Assembly (NCBI GenBank): GCA_028386065.3
Contig: JAKUCV010007814.1
Span: 101,057-165,056 of the forward strand
DNA: 64,000 bases
Origin: Turnera subulata
Taxonomy: Eukaryota; Streptophyta; Magnoliopsida; Malpighiales; Passifloraceae
Direction: 5' to 3'
Position 1 is the stretch's first letter. Every line of letters begins with the position of its first letter. Positions 61,615 through 64,000 of the stretch are shown piece by piece. The notes under the pieces are model-generated. The model was not told the origin of the DNA, did no database searches, and worked only from the letters and a program-made list of their open reading frames with translations. A program made the translations under genes and the position numbers.

Positions 61615-64000
61615 TGAAACACCCTGACCTAAATTTACCCGACTAACAGTAATTACAGTAAACAGTACCCCCACGTGGCCAACATATCACAGAAGCAAGA
61701 ACACATAATAATAAAAAGATAAATAGACAATCAAAATCACAACTACGTCACCTTGTGGGGACATCAACATTTGCACAGCGGAAGCATTTCTAGATATTCA
61801 GTAACATTTTATATGCAAAACACAATGCATGCTAATGGATCCGAGTCTTGTCCGAGGTGACGCCACAGCCGCCGGTATGCAAACCTAACCTGCAGGAACT
61901 GTGTGAGGGGTGAGACCAACCACTGTCTCACCGATAAACAAATAAACCACAGTATACATACAACCGCAAATACACCCAAGCCAACACAGAACACAATAGA
62001 AGTACAACAAGCACAAACATAGTATCGGTATCAACCTACCTGAACCAACTATACGTCAGACTTCTCATGGTTAAGCTAATCTCATAAACTCACCGACATA
62101 TGACAATAGACTTACCAATTTTATTATTAGGGCCCTGTCACGTAATAAGTATCGGCCGTGCCTGGTAGCCAGGTTAGCTAACCCCAGGGTACTCCCCGTT
62201 AATCCATAAATATCACAAATCATATCACAAATAACCGAGTCCCGCAGTCCTCGGCGGAAGTCCCGCAGTCCTTCCTATAACAAATCAACTGAGTCCCGCA
62301 GTCCTCAGCCGGGAGTCCACGCAGTCCTCCCTATCATATCACAAATCACAGGGCGACTACCATCTGGCCGTACCAATACCTGTCACGTGACAACCTAGAT
62401 GTCTAGTTGTTATTACCACTGTTTATTATTATTTCTTATTCCACTGTCCAACAGTAACTCATCATATACACGTTCCCGAGCAGGCTCTCAGCCTCACAGC
62501 TCCTCTGGGAAACCAATCACAATGTTAGATTATCGGGTCACTGTCACAATTAACTCAAATATCTCGTATCTCGTATGAACATCACAATATTCACATCAAC
62601 GTCACAAAGTTCAATAATCAACCACAGTAGTCATCAAACACATAACAATGATCACAATAGTAGCCAGCAAAATCATGACAGGCACAACAAGATAACATAT
62701 AAGAAAAACGATCAATCAAACATTCAGGGTACCACGGGCAGCATACCGAAGTTTATAAGTTTATATCCTCACCTGATACTCCTTAGAAGCCGATAGAAGC
62801 CAATATCTGGTTAAGCCTCGTTGTTCCTATATTTATAACAAAAATAATCACATATGATGCACAGATAGTTATGATCATGCATGATGCCGGTTAACAGGTA
62901 TTAGACGGCTTATCAGTTCTTTTTATTATTTCCATAACTATCTCCGACATAATAATAATAAATGAATATGTATTTCTTTTAATGATTATAAAATAGTGAA
63001 GCGATAAATACGTTGGATTAGCATATGAATAATGTCATTTTTAAATCCATAAATTAAATTGTTAATTACTCATTTACATATGTATATATATATATATATA
63101 TATGTTAGACACATAGTTACATAATTATTCACAAAAATCTTATTAGTAACTAAATTAAGTTGTGACTACCATTTACACTTATGTATTTATATATTGACTA
63201 GAAGAAAATAATTGTTATGAGTTATATATATATACTCTTAGTATATTTATATAATCCTAAGGAAATATATACTCAGAATTATTAAATAAAACATAATTAG
63301 AATTATTAGTTAGTATTTGATTAATTAGATTAAATCTTCATTTAATTAAAACCGTAAAACGTCCGGGTTCGTTAACGTGGCTCGGGTTCATTATTATGTC
63401 CATGGTCCGTTAGATGCATATGGTCCAAAGTGGCTCGGGTTTACCCAAAGACTCGTTTCCGGGCTCGCCGGAAAATACCCGGGACTGCCAGAATCTCGCC
63501 GGATTCCGGCTAAGCACTGTTCACGCAGATCAAAAGCTTTTCTACCACAGTTCATCATCTAACAAATCGTGCAACCGCATAGCTGATCCACTGCCCAATC
63601 ACCCATCAACGACCATAGGCACCATCATCCCCAGTTAATCAACTCACATCCACAACAGCGTCAACAGCGGCATCATCGTCTGCCACTACCACAAATCCCA
63701 CAAACACACAGTTTAATCCTAGCTTAAATTGTCTCAGGCCGTTCAATTAATTGAAATCCAATTAACAACAATCCCCAGAAAAATCAGAAGAAAAGGAAGC
63801 AAAGAGAAGAAAGAGGGGGCGCGGCCGGAGACTCACCTAGTCTTGGCTTCGCCGGCGGCAGTCCAAGGGAGGAGAGCAGGGGTCCACGGCGCGTGAGGGG
63901 AAGAGGAACAGAGGCGAAGAGGGACGGTGAGGCGACGGTCGCGAGGCACTGTGGCGGTGCGAGGAGGACGGCGGCAGCAGGAGGGAGTTGATTCGGTCGG
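61615..64000 (-). mobile_element. Gypsy (Tekay-like) LTR, minus strand, running off the window
   Basis: Starts TGAAACACCCTGACC on the plus strand, the complement of a GGGTGTTTCA LTR end. Inside, GGGCCCTGTCACG, GGTACTCCCCG, TTTATATCCTCACC and ACTCACCTAGTC correspond in reverse order to landmarks of the LTR at 36103-38944 (splice-like CAAGGTGAGC, GGTGAGGATAAG). No protein domain is seen. It may be a solo LTR or the 3' LTR of a full element beyond the window. Its insertion cuts the copia leader at 61614. Confidence 0.75.

Overview
This is a plant nuclear window, almost certainly from an angiosperm. It carries two intron-containing host-type genes, a uS19/RPS15 ribosomal protein gene and a GDA1/CD39 apyrase, set in a dense nest of plant transposons: Ty1-copia, Ty3-gypsy chromovirus, hAT, Helitron, LINE and MITE elements. 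A 416-base run of N (17910-18325) marks it as scaffold assembly. I see no prokaryotic features, CRISPR array or rRNA/tRNA gene, and I cannot name the species.

Layout. (1) 1-13.5 kb is a three-level nest. A broken hAT transposase (1599-3051 and 13026-13357) is split by a gypsy-type solo LTR (3052-13025). That LTR is in turn split by a Sirevirus-like copia element (4787-11568) with a perfect CTATG target duplication. Two foldback MITEs lie at the left. (2) 14-23.6 kb holds a 6.7 kb Helitron (14695-21369) with RPA-like and PIF1-helicase fragments, and a 0.6 kb Helitron in the opposite orientation (22223-22825). A pair of ~330 bp inverted repeats brackets both. (3) 24.7-38.9 kb holds Tekay-like gypsy sequence. 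An LTR left part (24758-28950) is itself hit by a minus-strand solo LTR. The intact RPS15 gene (29132-30766) follows, then the LTR right end, a decayed gag-pol and a 3' LTR (36103-38944). (4) 41.4-53.0 kb is a nine-exon apyrase gene whose fourth intron holds an antisense 8.4 kb copia element (43029-51440). (5) 53-64 kb contains copia and LINE wreckage, a second copy of that copia family's LTR (59856-61335), and a minus-strand gypsy LTR running off the window.

The most striking signal is a 12-bp perfect palindrome, AACATCGATGTT, in phased arrays. In each Sirevirus-like LTR it forms six pairs, 21 bp start-to-start within a pair and 72-75 bp from pair to pair, just upstream of the TATA box. A second array of the same pairs sits inside the element, upstream of a TATA-like sequence and the env-like ORF. 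A third version (20-21 bp phasing) sits in the leader of the other copia family, whose LTR termini and gag are different. Spacings are close to whole helical turns, so the sites would face one side of the DNA. I read this as a retrotransposon-borne enhancer or protein-binding array; that function is inference.

The host genes appear able to produce complete proteins (152 and 450 residues when spliced as modelled). Every transposon coding region I could read is broken by stops, frameshifts or deletions.
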